Source: Bradyrhizobium japonicum USDA 6
GTDB lineage: Bacteria > Pseudomonadota > Alphaproteobacteria > Rhizobiales > Xanthobacteraceae
Direction of reading: 5' to 3'
Assembly (NCBI RefSeq): GCF_000284375.1
Contig: NC_017249.1
Span: 9,143,385-9,207,384 of the forward strand
DNA: 64,000 bases
Part shown: one piece after another, positions 9,329 to 18,594 of the stretch
Numbering within the stretch: the first letter of the stretch is position 1
How the letters are laid out: each line of letters opens with the position of its first letter
The notes under the pieces: model-generated
What the model saw: the letters and a program-made list of their open reading frames with translations, nothing else
Databases searched by the model: none
What the model was told of the DNA's origin: nothing
Program-made: the position numbers and the translations under genes

Positions 9329-9630
9329 CGCTTTGCGCTCAGCAGGCCCGCCTTGGTGAGCGCGCCGGACAAAAAATCGTTTTCCAACGCCAGCTCGCCG
9401 ATCTTGGCATGTAACGCCTTCAAATCGACCGGCGTCTCGGCCGATGTCTTGTCATGCCCAAACACGCCGGCGGCGCCTTCCAGGAGCTGGTTTTTCCAGA
9501 TCGTGATCTGGTTCGGATGAACATCAAACAGTTGCGCCAGCTCCGCCAGTGTCTTGTCTCCTTTGACCGCAGCCAAAGCAACCTTCGCCTTGAATGCCGG
9601 AGAATGCGTCCGGCGGCTCTTCTTCGTCAT
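9325..9630 (-). CDS. IS3-family transposase OrfA, copy A
   Basis: 101 residues from MTKKSRRTHSPAFKAKVALA. The helix-turn-helix LAELAQLFDVHPNQITIWKN and the following heptad-like region (KALHAKIGELALENDFLSGA) are the DNA-binding and leucine-zipper parts of OrfA. An ATG 18 codons upstream is less likely because family members begin at MTKK. Confidence 0.9.
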   Translation of the reverse strand: MTKKSRRTHSPAFKAKVALAAVKGDKTLAELAQLFDVHPNQITIWKNQLLEGAAGVFGHDKTSAETPVDLKALHAKIGELALENDFLSGALTKAGLLSAKR

Positions 9631-9718
9631 CTTCGCTCCTGATTCGCAGCAAGAATCCTCGCCGCTGTCAGGCAGAAAATCCACTCAAGCTACTGTCCGA
9701 ATTTGCGAGGCCAGCTCT

Positions 9719-10523
9719 CCGGACGCTGAGACTGCCGACGCTATCCGCGCGATGGTGATGGAGTTGCCGGGGTCGGACAGAGCGCCGTATCGGATGGGCA
9801 AGGCACCGAAGACCCTGTTCGCATTCCGCGCCACCGAGCCTCGCGAGAAGCGCGCAACAGGCGCCTACCTGATCAACGGCGCCAAGTGTCAGGTCGAGGC
9901 GTTTGGTGAACGCACGCAATTCGTGGCGTTCGGAACGCATCCCGATACGGGCCGACCTTACGAATGGTTCAACGGTTCGCCGGCCGAAACACCGTTGGCC
10001 GAGCTTCCGGAAATCACACCAGAGGCGATCGACGAATTGTTGGCTCGGGCGGAGGCGTACTTCGCCGAGCGCGGGACGCTGATTAAGCCAGCCAGCAAAG
10101 CCAGTGACCGCGGCCCGGTGGTAGTCGATAGTGACCACCCGTGGGCTGACACATCAACGCCGCGCGTTGGCTAGCCTCGATGCATGGGTGCCGGAGCTTG
10201 GACTCGAAGATCTGCGCAAGTACCAGGGCGGCTTCCACGCTGTTGCATCCTTCCGCCCCTCGATCAACTCGAAGGTGAAGAAGCGAGGCCGCGCGCTGAA
10301 TATCCAGCCCAGTGGTATTGTCGATTATTCGGCTGGAAACGCCGGCTACTCGCCGATCAACATGGTTTCAGTCAGCCTCAGCATGTCCGCGTCAGAGGCC
10401 GCCGAGTGGCTGCGTAAACGAGTTGGCGGCGGCGATGACACCAAGCCAGTCAGCGTTGCTCGTCTTCTTACTCAACCCGCCAGGCGTGCCGCAGCGCGTC
10501 GATCAACATCAACTTTGTCCTGA
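9719..10523 (+). pseudogene. Phage-type primase-polymerase (prim-pol), truncated and frameshifted
   Basis: The frame from the IS edge reads RAPYRMGKAPKTLFAFRATE and NGAKCQVEAFGERTQFVAFG, a match in style to the N-terminal primase/polymerase domain of phage replication proteins. It changes frame near 10150 and goes on as ALASLDAWVPELGL and PSGIVDYSAGNAGYSPI. The 5' part is lost to IS3 copy A and the end is also off-frame. It sits 15 bases before the P4-type helicase gene, forming one replication module. Confidence 0.75.
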
Positions 10524-10537
10524 AGGGCGATTGCTGA

Positions 10538-11965
10538 ATGCAAAATGCAATTAAAACCGACGCGTCCAATTCAACCGTTGAAGCCCGCGATGAGGAGCCT
10601 GTCGCAGCCAACGACAACAAACCCGCATCTAATCCCGGCACTTCGGTAACCGAGGATAGTGTTGCGTATATATTCGCGAGCACCTATCGAGACACGCTGC
10701 GCTTCTGCCACTCCACTGGCGCGTGGTTTGAATGGGATGGTTCGTACTGGCGCAGGAACGAAGTCGGCCTTGCGGCTCACCATGTTAGGGTGATGGCCCG
10801 CGATATGTCACAGGGCCTGTCTCCGAAGGCGCTCGCGACTATACGAAAGCGTTCATTCGCTTCAGGAGTCGAGGGGTTCGCTCGCAATGACCCAACCTTC
10901 GCCGTCACGATCGAGGCTTGGGACCGCGACCCGTTTCTGCTCGGAACGCCAGACGGCACCGTTGATCTGCGTACAGGGAAAATGCGCGCTGCCGACCCTG
11001 CAGATGGCATTACCAAACTAACGTCCACCGCGCCGTCTGCCCAGGCAGACTGTCCACTTTGGTTGCGATTTCTTCAAGACGCGACTGGCGGCGACGGTGA
11101 AATGATCCGCTTTCTGCAGCAGTGGTGCGGCTACTGCCTTACGGGCGACACGCGCGAACATGCACTTGTCTTTGTGCATGGCGACGGCGGTAATGGGAAA
11201 TCGGTTTTTCTCAACACCACTAGCTATATTCTGCACGATTATGCGACTACGGCGTCAATGGACACGTTCGTTGCCAGCCGCAGTGACAGACACCCGACAG
11301 ACTTGGCGATGTTGCGCGGTGCGCGTCTAGTCAGCGCCAGCGAGACAGAGGAGGGCAGGGCTTGGGCCGAGTCGCGAATAAAACAGATGACGGGCGGCGA
11401 TGCGATTTCAGCGCGCTTTATGAGGCAGGACTTCTTTACGTTCCAGCCGCAATTCAAACTGTTTGTGGTTGGAAACCACCAGCCAGCACTGCATAGCGTC
11501 GACGCCGCAGCCCGGCGGCGATTCAACATCGTGCCGTTCACGCGAAAGCCGACGAAGCCGGATCGTGAACTTGAAGCAAAGCTTCGCGGTGAGGCGCCCG
11601 CCATTCTGCGGTGGATGGTTGATGGGTGCCGGGACTGGCAGCGCAATGGTTTGGTGCGACCTGCATCTATTGTTGAGGCGACCGAAACGTATTTTGCCGA
11701 GCAAGACACGTTCGGCCAGTGGCTGAAGGATGCTTGCCGAGTTGAGCCGGACAATCGTAGCATCTCAGACTTCGTCGCGGATCTGTTCAAATCGTGGACC
11801 GATTATGCTGAAGCATCTGGCGAGCGCCCCGGAAGCCAGAAGGGATTTGTCCAGTCGCTGACCAAGAGTGGCTTCAAGAAGGGGCAAAGGGTACGCGGCG
11901 GACAACTCTATATCGGACTGCAACTGCTTAGGCAGGCCGAGAAAGAACCTAGCGTGCGCGATTGA
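10538..11965 (+). CDS. P4-family phage/plasmid primase-helicase (D5-like)
   Basis: 475 residues. Order: D5_N-type region (WDGSYWRRNEVGLAAHHVR; DPFLLGTPDGTVDLRTG), then a superfamily-3 helicase core with Walker A GDGGNGKS near residues 215-222, a B-like LVSASETEEGRAW, and motif C VVGNHQPAL. These enzymes unwind the origin of phage satellites and integrative plasmids. A zinc-finger primase domain is absent; the upstream prim-pol would have provided priming. The frame is intact, although the neighbouring phage genes are decayed. Confidence 0.9.
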   Translation: MQNAIKTDASNSTVEARDEEPVAANDNKPASNPGTSVTEDSVAYIFASTYRDTLRFCHSTGAWFEWDGSYWRRNEVGLAAHHVRVMARDMSQGLSPKALATIRKRSFASGVEGFARNDPTFAVTIEAWDRDPFLLGTPDGTVDLRTGKMRAADPADGITKLTSTAPSAQADCPLWLRFLQDATGGDGEMIRFLQQWCGYCLTGDTREHALVFVHGDGGNGKSVFLNTTSYILHDYATTASMDTFVASRSDRHPTDLAMLRGARLVSASETEEGRAWAESRIKQMTGGDAISARFMRQDFFTFQPQFKLFVVGNHQPALHSVDAAARRRFNIVPFTRKPTKPDRELEAKLRGEAPAILRWMVDGCRDWQRNGLVRPASIVEATETYFAEQDTFGQWLKDACRVEPDNRSISDFVADLFKSWTDYAEASGERPGSQKGFVQSLTKSGFKKGQRVRGGQLYIGLQLLRQAEKEPSVRD

Positions 11966-12281
11966 GCACGGATCGCGCACGGGAAAACGAAATGATTTCA
12001 ATGGTCGGTGCTACGTGTGCGACATGTGCGCGATTTTTCCATTATAGGCGCTTCGCGCGCGCGTGTAGAGAGTCATACGTGAAAATCACGCACATCGCGC
12101 ACACCGCGCACGGCGGCGGGGTCTAGCTGATCTCTCCCGCCGTTCACATAGGGACCCGCGCCCCCAGGAAAACATCTCCGAGTGCAAAATGAAAACCAAA
12201 ACATGGGGCGGGGATATAGCAAATCCCTTGGATCCCGCGAGCCGCCCGAACCAGTGGCCGAGTTACGTATAACTTTTTTGA
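11966..12281. repeat. Gap with repeated GCGCAC/GTGCGC words, possible replication origin
   Basis: Between the helicase gene and the next gene there are clusters of short words on both strands: GATCGCGCACGG, GTGCGACATGTGCGCGA, and CACGCACATCGCGCACACCG followed by GCGCACGG. Spacing is irregular. P4-type replicons often carry iterons next to the primase/helicase gene, so an origin is a reasonable guess, without direct proof. Confidence 0.35.
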
Positions 12282-12308
12282 TTGTTTGATTATTCGATCG
12301 GCACGCAG

Positions 12309-12917
12309 ATGCCGACGCACAAGACCGCAGAAGCGGTCAGGTACGCTCGTCACGAGAGACAACCAATGCAACACGCAAACGACAACGACCAACCCATAGC
12401 AGCCGACCATGTTACCGAGGTCCGCCCGCGCCCTGGCGAGCTGAACCGCATTCTACACCGCCGCTTCCCCGGTATGGGGCCGGCCCATGGCTGGCAATTG
12501 GATGCGGCGGCGAGGGCGACGTTTAATGCGGATATGTCCAAGTGGTTTGGTTTGGACGGGCGATGGCATTCAACTGCCGAGCAATATCGCCAGAGCAAAG
12601 GCAAGCGCCGCACCAAACAGGCGGCCACCCCCAACAAGCCCGGCAAGCCCGCCAGGCCAGAGCTACTGGATTGGCAGCAGGACGTGGGCGCACCGTACTC
12701 CAGGTGGTCGCATGCAGTTGCGGAGGGCGCTGAATTTCTTGCGGGCCGCACCGCCCCGGCGACAAGCGGCATTCGGCTCATGCAATTCGGTGCCGTTGAG
12801 GACGCCATGATCCGGGCAATCGACGCCAAGCGATTCCTGACGCAGGTGGCCAATGATAATGAGCCCGACATTCGCAGGAACAGGCCGCGCCGGAGGAAAA
12901 TCGCGCTGGCGGCTTAA
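12309..12917 (+). CDS. Hypothetical prophage protein
   Basis: 202 residues from the ATG at 12309 (MPTHKTAEAVRYARHE); 12282 and 12366 are alternative starts. It is basic, with Arg/Pro-rich stretches and a KRRTKQAATPNKPGK linker, and ends in RRNRPRRRKIALAA. I recognise no domain. It lies in the same direction as the helicase and the later phage genes. Confidence 0.5.
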   Translation: MPTHKTAEAVRYARHERQPMQHANDNDQPIAADHVTEVRPRPGELNRILHRRFPGMGPAHGWQLDAAARATFNADMSKWFGLDGRWHSTAEQYRQSKGKRRTKQAATPNKPGKPARPELLDWQQDVGAPYSRWSHAVAEGAEFLAGRTAPATSGIRLMQFGAVEDAMIRAIDAKRFLTQVANDNEPDIRRNRPRRRKIALAA

Positions 12918-13043
12918 AATCCAGTTTTCGCCATAGTTGGGAACGTATCACCTTGAAGACCACGATTTGTGGTCTGACGTGACGTGCACTCGGCGCGCTG
13001 GCCACCACCCGGCGTCGCCACTTTTTCCCGGCCCTGAGCCGCG

Positions 13044-13068
13044 AAGCCGCTGCATGCGGCGTTTTATT
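13044..13068 (+). terminator. Rho-independent terminator-like hairpin
   Basis: The stem GCCGC/GCGGC around a TGCAT loop is followed by a run rich in T (GTTTTATTTA). It lies between two + strand phage-type genes. Confidence 0.55.
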
Positions 13069-13114
13069 TAACCCTCCAATCGCAATTTCCAATCCTGAAA
13101 GGAGAGCGGCCCCA

Positions 13115-13648
13115 ATGGCCACTTGGAATCACGTGCTCGACGCGATCGAGCGTCATCTTGATTTCCCGCGCTCGCGAAGCACCGGAATCGCCAGGCGTTT
13201 GCAGGAAGCCGGAATCTTGCCTTCCGGCGCACCGGGCGTTGCGCCTGAGCTAGACGAGGACAATGTTCTCGACCTCGTTGTTGCGCTCGCCTCTGACACC
13301 GAGTTGCACACCGCTGTTGACGCGGTCCGCGCCTACCACGCGATGACACCCGGTAGTGTCAACCTGGATGGGGCCCCGCAGTCGATTCCCAACGCGCCGA
13401 TCGCTGTTGCGATTTTGGTCGAGGACGCACGCACTGGCGTCGCGGAGGCGCGAAAATCTCAGGTTGCCGTATCCTGCAATTGTAGAGCCGTCGCGATTCA
13501 CAAACCTGATGGGTCGGTCAGTCGCTTCAGTCAGCCGGGCGCTCATTGCGCTCACTGGCAATCCAATGGCCATCACAAGTCAGTCACCATCAACGTCGCC
13601 GCTGTGGCCGGTATCATTGATGCATTGTTTGGAAAGGTTGTTGCCTAA
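13115..13648 (+). CDS. Hypothetical prophage protein
   Basis: 177 residues; AAAGGAGAG lies 11 bases before the ATG. The N-terminal half is helical and acidic (LDEDNVLDLVVALASD). The C-terminal part contains VAVSCNCRAVAIHKPDGS and HCAHWQSNGHHKSVTINVAA, with Cys and His that could hold a metal. The stop overlaps the next ATG by one base (TAATG). No family was recognised. Confidence 0.6.
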   Translation: MATWNHVLDAIERHLDFPRSRSTGIARRLQEAGILPSGAPGVAPELDEDNVLDLVVALASDTELHTAVDAVRAYHAMTPGSVNLDGAPQSIPNAPIAVAILVEDARTGVAEARKSQVAVSCNCRAVAIHKPDGSVSRFSQPGAHCAHWQSNGHHKSVTINVAAVAGIIDALFGKVVA

Positions 13649-14204
13649 TGGCTCCGTTGAAGACGAAGACCACCGACGAATTCCGCGTCCCCAGCCTCGC
13701 GGAGGCCGACAGCTCGTACGCCGACCTGATCGCGAAACGCGTGGAATTGGAGCAGAGAGACTCTAAGCTCAACAGCGAGCGCTCGAAACTGCGCGGTAAG
13801 ATCGAGGCGGGCAGGGCGGCTTTTGGGAAACATATCTCGCCCGGCGTGGCCGCGCTGCTTGGTGACGATCCTACTGACAGCATTGCCGATCTGTCGCGGC
13901 AGCTCCGCGAAGTCACCACGGAGATAGCAAACATCGAGTCAGCGCGGGAGGTCCTGCATAGGCGCACAGACGAAGCGCGGAACGTAGCCTCCAAGCTCGT
14001 GTGCTTCACCGTGATGCCAGAGTACCAGCGCCGTTTGGGTGCGGTATGTGAGGCCGCTCGCGCGTTGGAAGCAGCCAAGCCCGAGAAAAGCACGACGCGC
14101 TGCTGGACGATCTGGAGCGCGAGGATGTGCGCCTCGGTTATCTGCGGCCAGTGCGCGCGCACTTCTTGGGCGATCGGCGCGAAGGCCGCGCTTTTTACTT
14201 TTGA
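13648..14204 (+). pseudogene. Coiled-coil prophage protein, frameshifted
   Basis: The first ~145 codons give a charged helical protein (SYADLIAKRVELEQRDSKLN; LRGKIEAGRAAFGK; REVTTEIANIES). Near 14090 the sensible frame changes by one base and continues HDALLDDLEREDVRLGYLRP and HFLGDRREGRAFYF before the stop at 14204. In the original frame the sequence becomes Trp/Cys-rich noise. The single shift probably inactivated the gene. Confidence 0.6.
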
Positions 14205-14228
14205 AGGAAGTGAAGGAGGCGGGCCACA

Positions 14229-14408
14229 ATGTCTAAGGGATCCGAACGCACTTCCGATGTGGCCGACCGAAAGCCAGTTCGGCGCCGTGTAAAGATGCCT
14301 GGCGAAAGCCGACACTCCGAGTGCTCGGACTCACCAGCCGTGATTGCGCGCAAGTTGATGCAAGCGAAACGCGAGAAACGATTGCGGGTGACGCAACGCA
14401 ATGGCTGA
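14229..14408 (+). CDS. Small basic prophage protein (59 aa)
   Basis: A short open frame with GAAGGAGGCGG 10 bases upstream; it overlaps the next ATG (ATGGCTGA), as expected of a packed phage operon. It begins MSKGSERTSDVADRKPVRRR and ends in a Lys/Arg-rich helix (MQAKREKRLRVTQRNG). The function is unknown; it lies where small head-morphogenesis genes often sit. Confidence 0.5.
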   Translation: MSKGSERTSDVADRKPVRRRVKMPGESRHSECSDSPAVIARKLMQAKREKRLRVTQRNG

Positions 14409-14891
14409 AACCATCTCAGGATTCGCGATTTCCTGGAATCGGCCGGCCATCATCGCGGGGCTCTTCGAGGAACGCTTCGCGCGCGGCGCATTCGACAAGC
14501 ACATCGCGCAAAATCCAGACGTCGCCGCGCTTTGCAGTCATGATGTCAGCAGGCCTCTGGGGCGCATCAGCAACGGCACCCTCAAACTACGTTCGGATAA
14601 CGTCGGACTCTACTACTCGTTAGAGCCGCATCCTGATGCGCCTTTAGGGCAGGAGGCCTTGGCACTGTCAACGAGGTGAGCGTGTCGTTTACTCCAGTTG
14701 TCGAGGAGTGGGACGACGGTGGCGACATTCCGAAGCGCCTCATCACCGAGGCCAAACTTTTCGAGATCAGCTTGGTCCTGTGGGGAGCCTACGGCAAGGA
14801 CACCTCAGCTCAGATCAGTCGAGCATCCAGCAACAACCAGGCAGCACGACGGCGCGTTGAAGCGAAGATGCGGGCCCGCGGCATCCTTTAA
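14401..14891 (+). pseudogene. HK97-type prohead protease, frameshifted
   Basis: The 5' part reads ISGFAISWNRPAIIAGLFEE, then FDKHIAQNPDVAALCSHD and LGRISNGTLKLRSDNVGLYY, the start of the phage prohead (U35) protease fold, ending in VSVSFTPVVEEWDD. The join between the two halves is out of frame near 14660, so a stop follows ALALSTR. The second half continues LFEISLVLWGAYGKDTSAQI, typical of the protease end. It marks an HK97-like head module. Confidence 0.8.
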
Positions 14892-14990
14892 GCGCAGGGG
14901 GAGGGGTGGGTCAGATCCCTCCCACTGCCGCCACTAGCTACCGGCGGCCCCCATTTCACGCGCATCTGCAATTCGGACCCCAGGGGCAAA

Positions 14991-15356
14991 ATGCCACGAC
15001 CAAGAAAGCCGGCCGCCAAGGCGCTGGTTGAAGGCCGGCACATCATCAATGCTGGCCGCTATAAACGCAACGATCCAACCGGTGCCGAAATCGGCGCTCC
15101 ACCCACTTGGCTAAACGAGCAACAGGCCAATGCATGGCGTGAATTCGCCAGCGAGTTGCCATGGCTCAATGCATCTCACCGTTGTCTTGTCTCCATCGCA
15201 TCAGTCTTGCGCGCTCGCCTGCAAAGCGGCGCGGAGATGGGTACAAAATCGCTCAGCCTACTGAGGCTGTGCCTAAGCAGTATGGGCGCGACACCGGCCG
15301 ATGCGAGCAAGATCAGTTGGGCGCCGGCAGAGGAGGCGGACGATTTACTTGACTAA
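14991..15356 (+). CDS. Phage terminase small-subunit-like protein
   Basis: 121 residues. PRPRKPAAKALVEGRHIINA, GAPPTWLNEQQANAWREFAS and LNASHRCLVSIASVLRARLQ fit the short DNA-binding terminase small subunits (P27-like) next to HK97-type heads. The large subunit is not present. The C-terminus WAPAEEADDLLD is a usual ending. Confidence 0.6.
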   Translation: MPRPRKPAAKALVEGRHIINAGRYKRNDPTGAEIGAPPTWLNEQQANAWREFASELPWLNASHRCLVSIASVLRARLQSGAEMGTKSLSLLRLCLSSMGATPADASKISWAPAEEADDLLD

Positions 15357-15359
15357 AAC

Positions 15360-15560
15360 TCACGGACACTCCGGCAGAGCTAGTAGGTTATCGTTGTAGT
15401 AGCCGTCAGCGTGAGTTCGAACATATTTTCCGTTCGGGCCGCTAACGACGCCAACGTCCGCGCGCTTACCGCCGACCAACGTAAAGAATGTATTGGTCCC
15501 GTTCTCGATCGATCGAATGACCTCCGATCTCGGCCACACCAACCACACGCCTCCGAATGC
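15360..15560 (-). pseudogene. DUF3892-like protein, C-terminal fragment
   Basis: The minus strand reads SEVIRSIENGTNTFFTLVGG, then KYVRTHADGYYNDNLLALPE and a stop. The ending (KY..T.ADG...DNLL.LPECP) is shared with the DUF3892-like genes at 19406 and 60959. The N-terminal half is missing, replaced by sequence of the convergent tail-fibre gene. Confidence 0.6.
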
Positions 15561-16838
15561 GACATACTGGCAATTGCTGGCGTCGAAGGGGGATGCTGGC
15601 GCCACGGGCTCAACCGGTGCTGCGGGGGCCAACGCCCCCACGTATGGCGGCACTTCGACCACGTCGCTCGCTATCGGCACCGGATCCAAAGCGTTCACCA
15701 CGCAGGCCGGCCTCGCCTATCAGAATGGCGCTCGCGTGCGGGCTAGCTCGGCGGCGAACACGGCGAATTGGATGGAAGGCCTCGTCACCTACAGCGGCAC
15801 GACGCTGACCATGACGTCCGACAAGACCGGCGGCAGCGGCACGCTCGCGGACTGGAACTTCAACGTGGTGGGCCAGCCTGGGGCTGGTGATCTGTCGAGC
15901 GCCAACAATCTGTCGGACGTGGCGAGTGCTCAAACGTCACGTGGCAATCTCGGGGTTCTGTCTCCGCCGCAAGGTCGCCTGACCCTGGTGAGCGCAACGC
16001 CCGTGATGACGACGACGCAGAGCGCCAAAACGACGCTGTACTATGCGCTCTACAACGGCAATCAGGTGCCAATCTATGACGGCACCAAACTCACGATGAC
16101 GACATTTGCCGAGTTGTCGATCGCGACGACCGACATCACCAAGAACCCCGCGGCGATCGGCGCCAGCAAGGTCAATGACTGGTTTGTCTGGAACGACAGC
16201 GGTACGCTGCGGCTGCCTCACGGTCCCGACTGGACAAGCGACACGGTGCGCTCGGCTGGAACGGCGTTGGGCCAGGTCAATGGTATCTGGCTCAACAATC
16301 AAGCCATCACCAATGGGCCGGCAGCGTGGCGCGGAGGCACCACGCGCAGCAATGCATCGTCGCAACTTGATTGGATTCTTGGCGGTTCGGGGTCTGGCGG
16401 TGTGGCTGGGTACCTCGGCGTGTGGAATGCCTATAACCGCGTGACGGCATCCGCAGCGGCGATCGATAGCGGCCTCGCATACACCTATTCCAGCGCGACC
16501 GTGAGGCAGGCGAGAGCGTCCGCAGGCAATCAGGTGTCGGCTGTATTCGGGCTGGCCGAAGATGCGACGCAGATTTCGTATGCATCACGCATTGGTCTGG
16601 TCACGAACTCAGCAGCCGCGGTTTCCGGTATTGGCGTGGATGCGACCAACGTTTTCATTGGTCAGGGGGTTCTTGCAGGCGGACGAATACTACTCAGGTC
16701 GGTGGAGCAGCCGCGTACGCGGCTCCGCCACTATTGGGTTTGCACGTGTTCTCAGCCAACGAACAGGGCGATGGCACCAACGCCAACAACATCAACGTGG
16801 CAGGTCAGAACGCGCTTAGCGTCCTGGCGAGGATGTAA
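15560..16838 (+). pseudogene. Phage tail-fibre/collar-like protein, no clear start, frameshifted
   Basis: Begins abruptly with YWQLLASKGDAGATGSTG, a short collagen-like stalk, then Ser/Thr/Gly-rich beta-structured text (FTTQAGLAYQNGARVRASSA; LSSANNLSDVASAQTSRGNL, a common tail-fibre motif). Near 16680 the frame shifts; the true end is VFSANEQGDGTNANNINVAG...LSVLARM with a stop at 16838. The 5' end merges with the convergent DUF3892 fragment. A structural phage gene in decay. Confidence 0.7.
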
Positions 16839-16939
16839 GATCGGTGCCACCCGTATGGCCTGCGGACGCGCGTCGCGACAAGCCATTCTTTTGTCGGAGT
16901 CGCGCACTACTTTTCATTTTTGAAAAATGGAGAAGTAAG

Positions 16940-17143
16940 GTGGCAATTGGGACAGTGAAGTGGTTCAACCCAACAAAGGGGTATGGGTTCATTCAACCGG
17001 ATTCCGGCGGCAATGACGTCTTTGTCCACATCTCCGCGGTTGAGAAGGCTGGTTTTACTTCGCTCGCAGAGGGCGCAAAAGTCAGCTTCGACATCGTGAA
17101 AAATCGCGGAAAGGAGTCGGCGGAAAATCTACGAATCGAGTGA
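16940..17143 (+). CDS. CspA-family cold-shock protein
   Basis: 67 residues from a GTG at 16940 ([20 protein letters not shown]), preceded by GGAGAAGTAAG. Both RNA-binding motifs are present: KGYGFI (RNP1) and VFVHISAVE (RNP2). It binds single-stranded nucleic acid and acts as an RNA chaperone. The frame is complete and typical in length, set between phage debris and the small-gene region. Confidence 0.93.
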   Translation: MAIGTVKWFNPTKGYGFIQPDSGGNDVFVHISAVEKAGFTSLAEGAKVSFDIVKNRGKESAENLRIE

Positions 17144-17227
17144 TGCACCACCCATTGTGTTGCTCAACAGAAAGGCCGCAGTGGTACGCCGCTGCGGGCG
17201 GCCGAGGAGATCGATCGGAATCGGCCG

Positions 17228-17308
17228 ATGGATAAGGCGCTATTGTTCGCGTGGGCGTGCGCTCTAATCCTCTTGGTACTGTTCGTCGCGCTGTACCTTC
17301 CTTGGTAG
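17228..17308 (+). CDS. Possible 26-aa hydrophobic peptide
   Basis: MDKALLFAWACALILLVLFV and six more residues to a stop form a single membrane-spanning helix. The ribosome site is poor (GAGGAG is about 18 bases upstream), so expression is uncertain. It is reported because the composition is unlikely by chance. Confidence 0.35.
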   Translation: MDKALLFAWACALILLVLFVALYLPW

Positions 17309-17378
17309 TAAGTTGCCGATGGCGACTCGCCACGGCGCTGCCTGCGATCCGAGACTGATTGCCAAGTCACCGCCCACA

Positions 17379-17533
17379 ATCCTGGTAGTTGCTCTAGGGC
17401 ATTCGTCCGGAGGATACGTTGCCCGGTCAGCTTCTCCCTCCCTTGAGGCTGACCGGGCGAAGTTAGTGGCGCGCGCGATAGGGACAGCGCTTTATCGGTC
17501 CACCCCAAAGCACCGAGTCACGTGGCCGCTAAC
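17379..17533 (+). repeat. Y1-X1 structured non-coding element
   Basis: Y part (17379-17460): ATCCTGGTAGTTGC, then GGATAC and a GCCCGGTCAGC/GCTGACCGGGC stem. X part (17462-17533): GTTAGTGGC...ATAGGGACAGCGC...CACCGAGTCACGTGGCC...GCTAAC, whose ends pair as an outer stem. Family-wide conserved loop words are GGGACA and GAGTCACG. It lies just 3' of the stop of the minus-strand gene at 17529. Confidence 0.6.
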
Positions 17534-17759
17534 GTTCCCGCTGTTTAGGTCGCGCGGCTGCCACCGTGAGCCCGGTGTGATCCTTGAGGCTATCGATTAC
17601 CTTGAGCGCGGCTTCGAGTTCATCTCGAAGACGCTTCGTAATCCGCAGAATGCCGCTCGCGAGCTCCTCGCGGCTGATTTCTGCACCGTGAGCAACTTTT
17701 TCTTCGAGGTCGCGTATAGCTTCGTCGATCTTGTGCAGCGAGAATGTGCTAGGCATCAT
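17529..17759 (-). CDS. Small hypothetical coiled-coil protein
   Basis: 76 residues, mostly helical and charged (IDEAIRDLEEKVAHGAEISR; ITKRLRDELEAALKVIDSLK). Its start overlaps the end of the upstream minus-strand gene by 11 bases, indicating translational coupling. No family was recognised. Confidence 0.5.
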   Translation of the reverse strand: MMPSTFSLHKIDEAIRDLEEKVAHGAEISREELASGILRITKRLRDELEAALKVIDSLKDHTGLTVAAARPKQRER

Positions 17760-18084
17760 CCGGCTCCGTCCTGATTAAGGGGCCGGCATCCGCCGACCCG
17801 CAGCGTAAAAATGCGTCCGCTACACGGTTTAGTAAAGCGGGTGGTGTTGCGGGAAAATCTGTCCCCATCTCGCGTCTGAGCGCCTCGAATTCGGATAAGG
17901 TCGAAAGAGGGCAATCCGCCACCGCGTCCATTTTTGAGCAGATAACTTCAACCCGGGATCGCCAATCGGCCAGCTGTTCTTCAGTTCGCTGTGGCGCGTA
18001 CGTGTCTTCTGCCGGTGTATGGCTTGGCCTACGGACGTAGTCCGTGAATGCTTGGATTGCCGCTACCACTTCGGTCCTAGGCAC
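17749..18084 (-). CDS. Hypothetical protein
   Basis: 111 residues if read from the GTG at 18084, which has TAGGAG eight bases upstream. The frame is open much further (to 18405), but that part crosses the Y2 element and looks non-coding. Text such as TEVVAAIQAFTDYVRRPSHT and LSTLSEFEALRREMGTDFPA is protein-like. Function unknown; probably co-translated with the 17529 gene. Confidence 0.45.
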   Translation of the reverse strand: MPRTEVVAAIQAFTDYVRRPSHTPAEDTYAPQRTEEQLADWRSRVEVICSKMDAVADCPLSTLSEFEALRREMGTDFPATPPALLNRVADAFLRCGSADAGPLIRTEPDDA

Positions 18085-18170
18085 GGCGGTTACTCCTATG
18101 AGCGGAGCCAGCTCGAACATTTGCAGGCCGAGCACTTTGATATGGCATGCACGCGGGGGCGCGACAACCC

Positions 18171-18298
18171 ACTGGTACTGGTAGGTGCTTCCAGTCCTTC
18201 TCAGCGATACTCCTTGGTGGCACCAGGGGGGAATTTTGGGCCCCTCGGGAGCAAAGGTGGCCAGCCCTGCCAATCCAAGGGGCGAAGGCTGGCCACCA
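18171..18298 (+). repeat. Y2 structured non-coding element
   Basis: CTGGTAGGTGCTTCCAG...TCTCAGCGATAC, then GGTGGCCAGCC and GGCTGGCCACC forming a perfect 11-bp stem. Closely matches 42104-42223 in sequence. It lacks an X part and lies about 40 bases before the ATG of the 18341 gene. Confidence 0.6.
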
Positions 18299-18340
18299 TC
18301 GCTTGCGACGTCACCACACAGGGTAGCTACAGGCCAATGG

Positions 18341-18594
18341 ATGCACATATTCGAGCAGCAAATCACGTCCCTGCGGTCCCAAGCGCTTGCGGTGTTTGCA
18401 GCCAATCAGGCCAGCGCGGCCGATCAGTCTTTGAGCCAAGCAGATCGCCAAATCGCGACGTCTAATGCCGAGGAGGCTCGACAGCTTGAAACCCAACCTC
18501 GGGCCGAAGGAGGCGCGGAAGATCGCTGCACGCATACGCGCTCTTCTAGGAGAGCCGCGTGTGTGCCAACCGGTTCGGGTGGCATGCCTGTGAG
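18341..18594 (+). pseudogene. Paralogue of the 61569 gene, broken by a 20-base deletion
   Basis: It starts MHIFEQQITSLRSQALAVFA and follows the intact paralogue at 61569 through NAEEAR. There 20 bases are missing, bounded in the paralogue by two CTCG words, which shifts the frame. Out of frame the match resumes: LKPNLGPKEARKIAARIRAL. The unshifted frame is junk. Confidence 0.7.

Larger units (their letters stand above)
8355..9718 (-). mobile_element. IS3-family element, copy A
   Basis: Bounded by AGAGCTGGCC and its inverse GGCCAGCTCT. Nearly identical to 31617-32981 (copy B) and to the interrupted 43272-47234 (copy C). Copy C shows a 3-bp duplication (GCC) that fixes these ends; copy A has CTC left and CCG right, so its flanks no longer match. 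It truncates a phage primase-polymerase gene at its right end. Confidence 0.9.

Noticed and set aside
11239..11790. 183-codon minus-strand frame inside the P4-type helicase gene
   Set aside because: Arg/Ser/Pro-rich antisense shadow of a well-supported gene.
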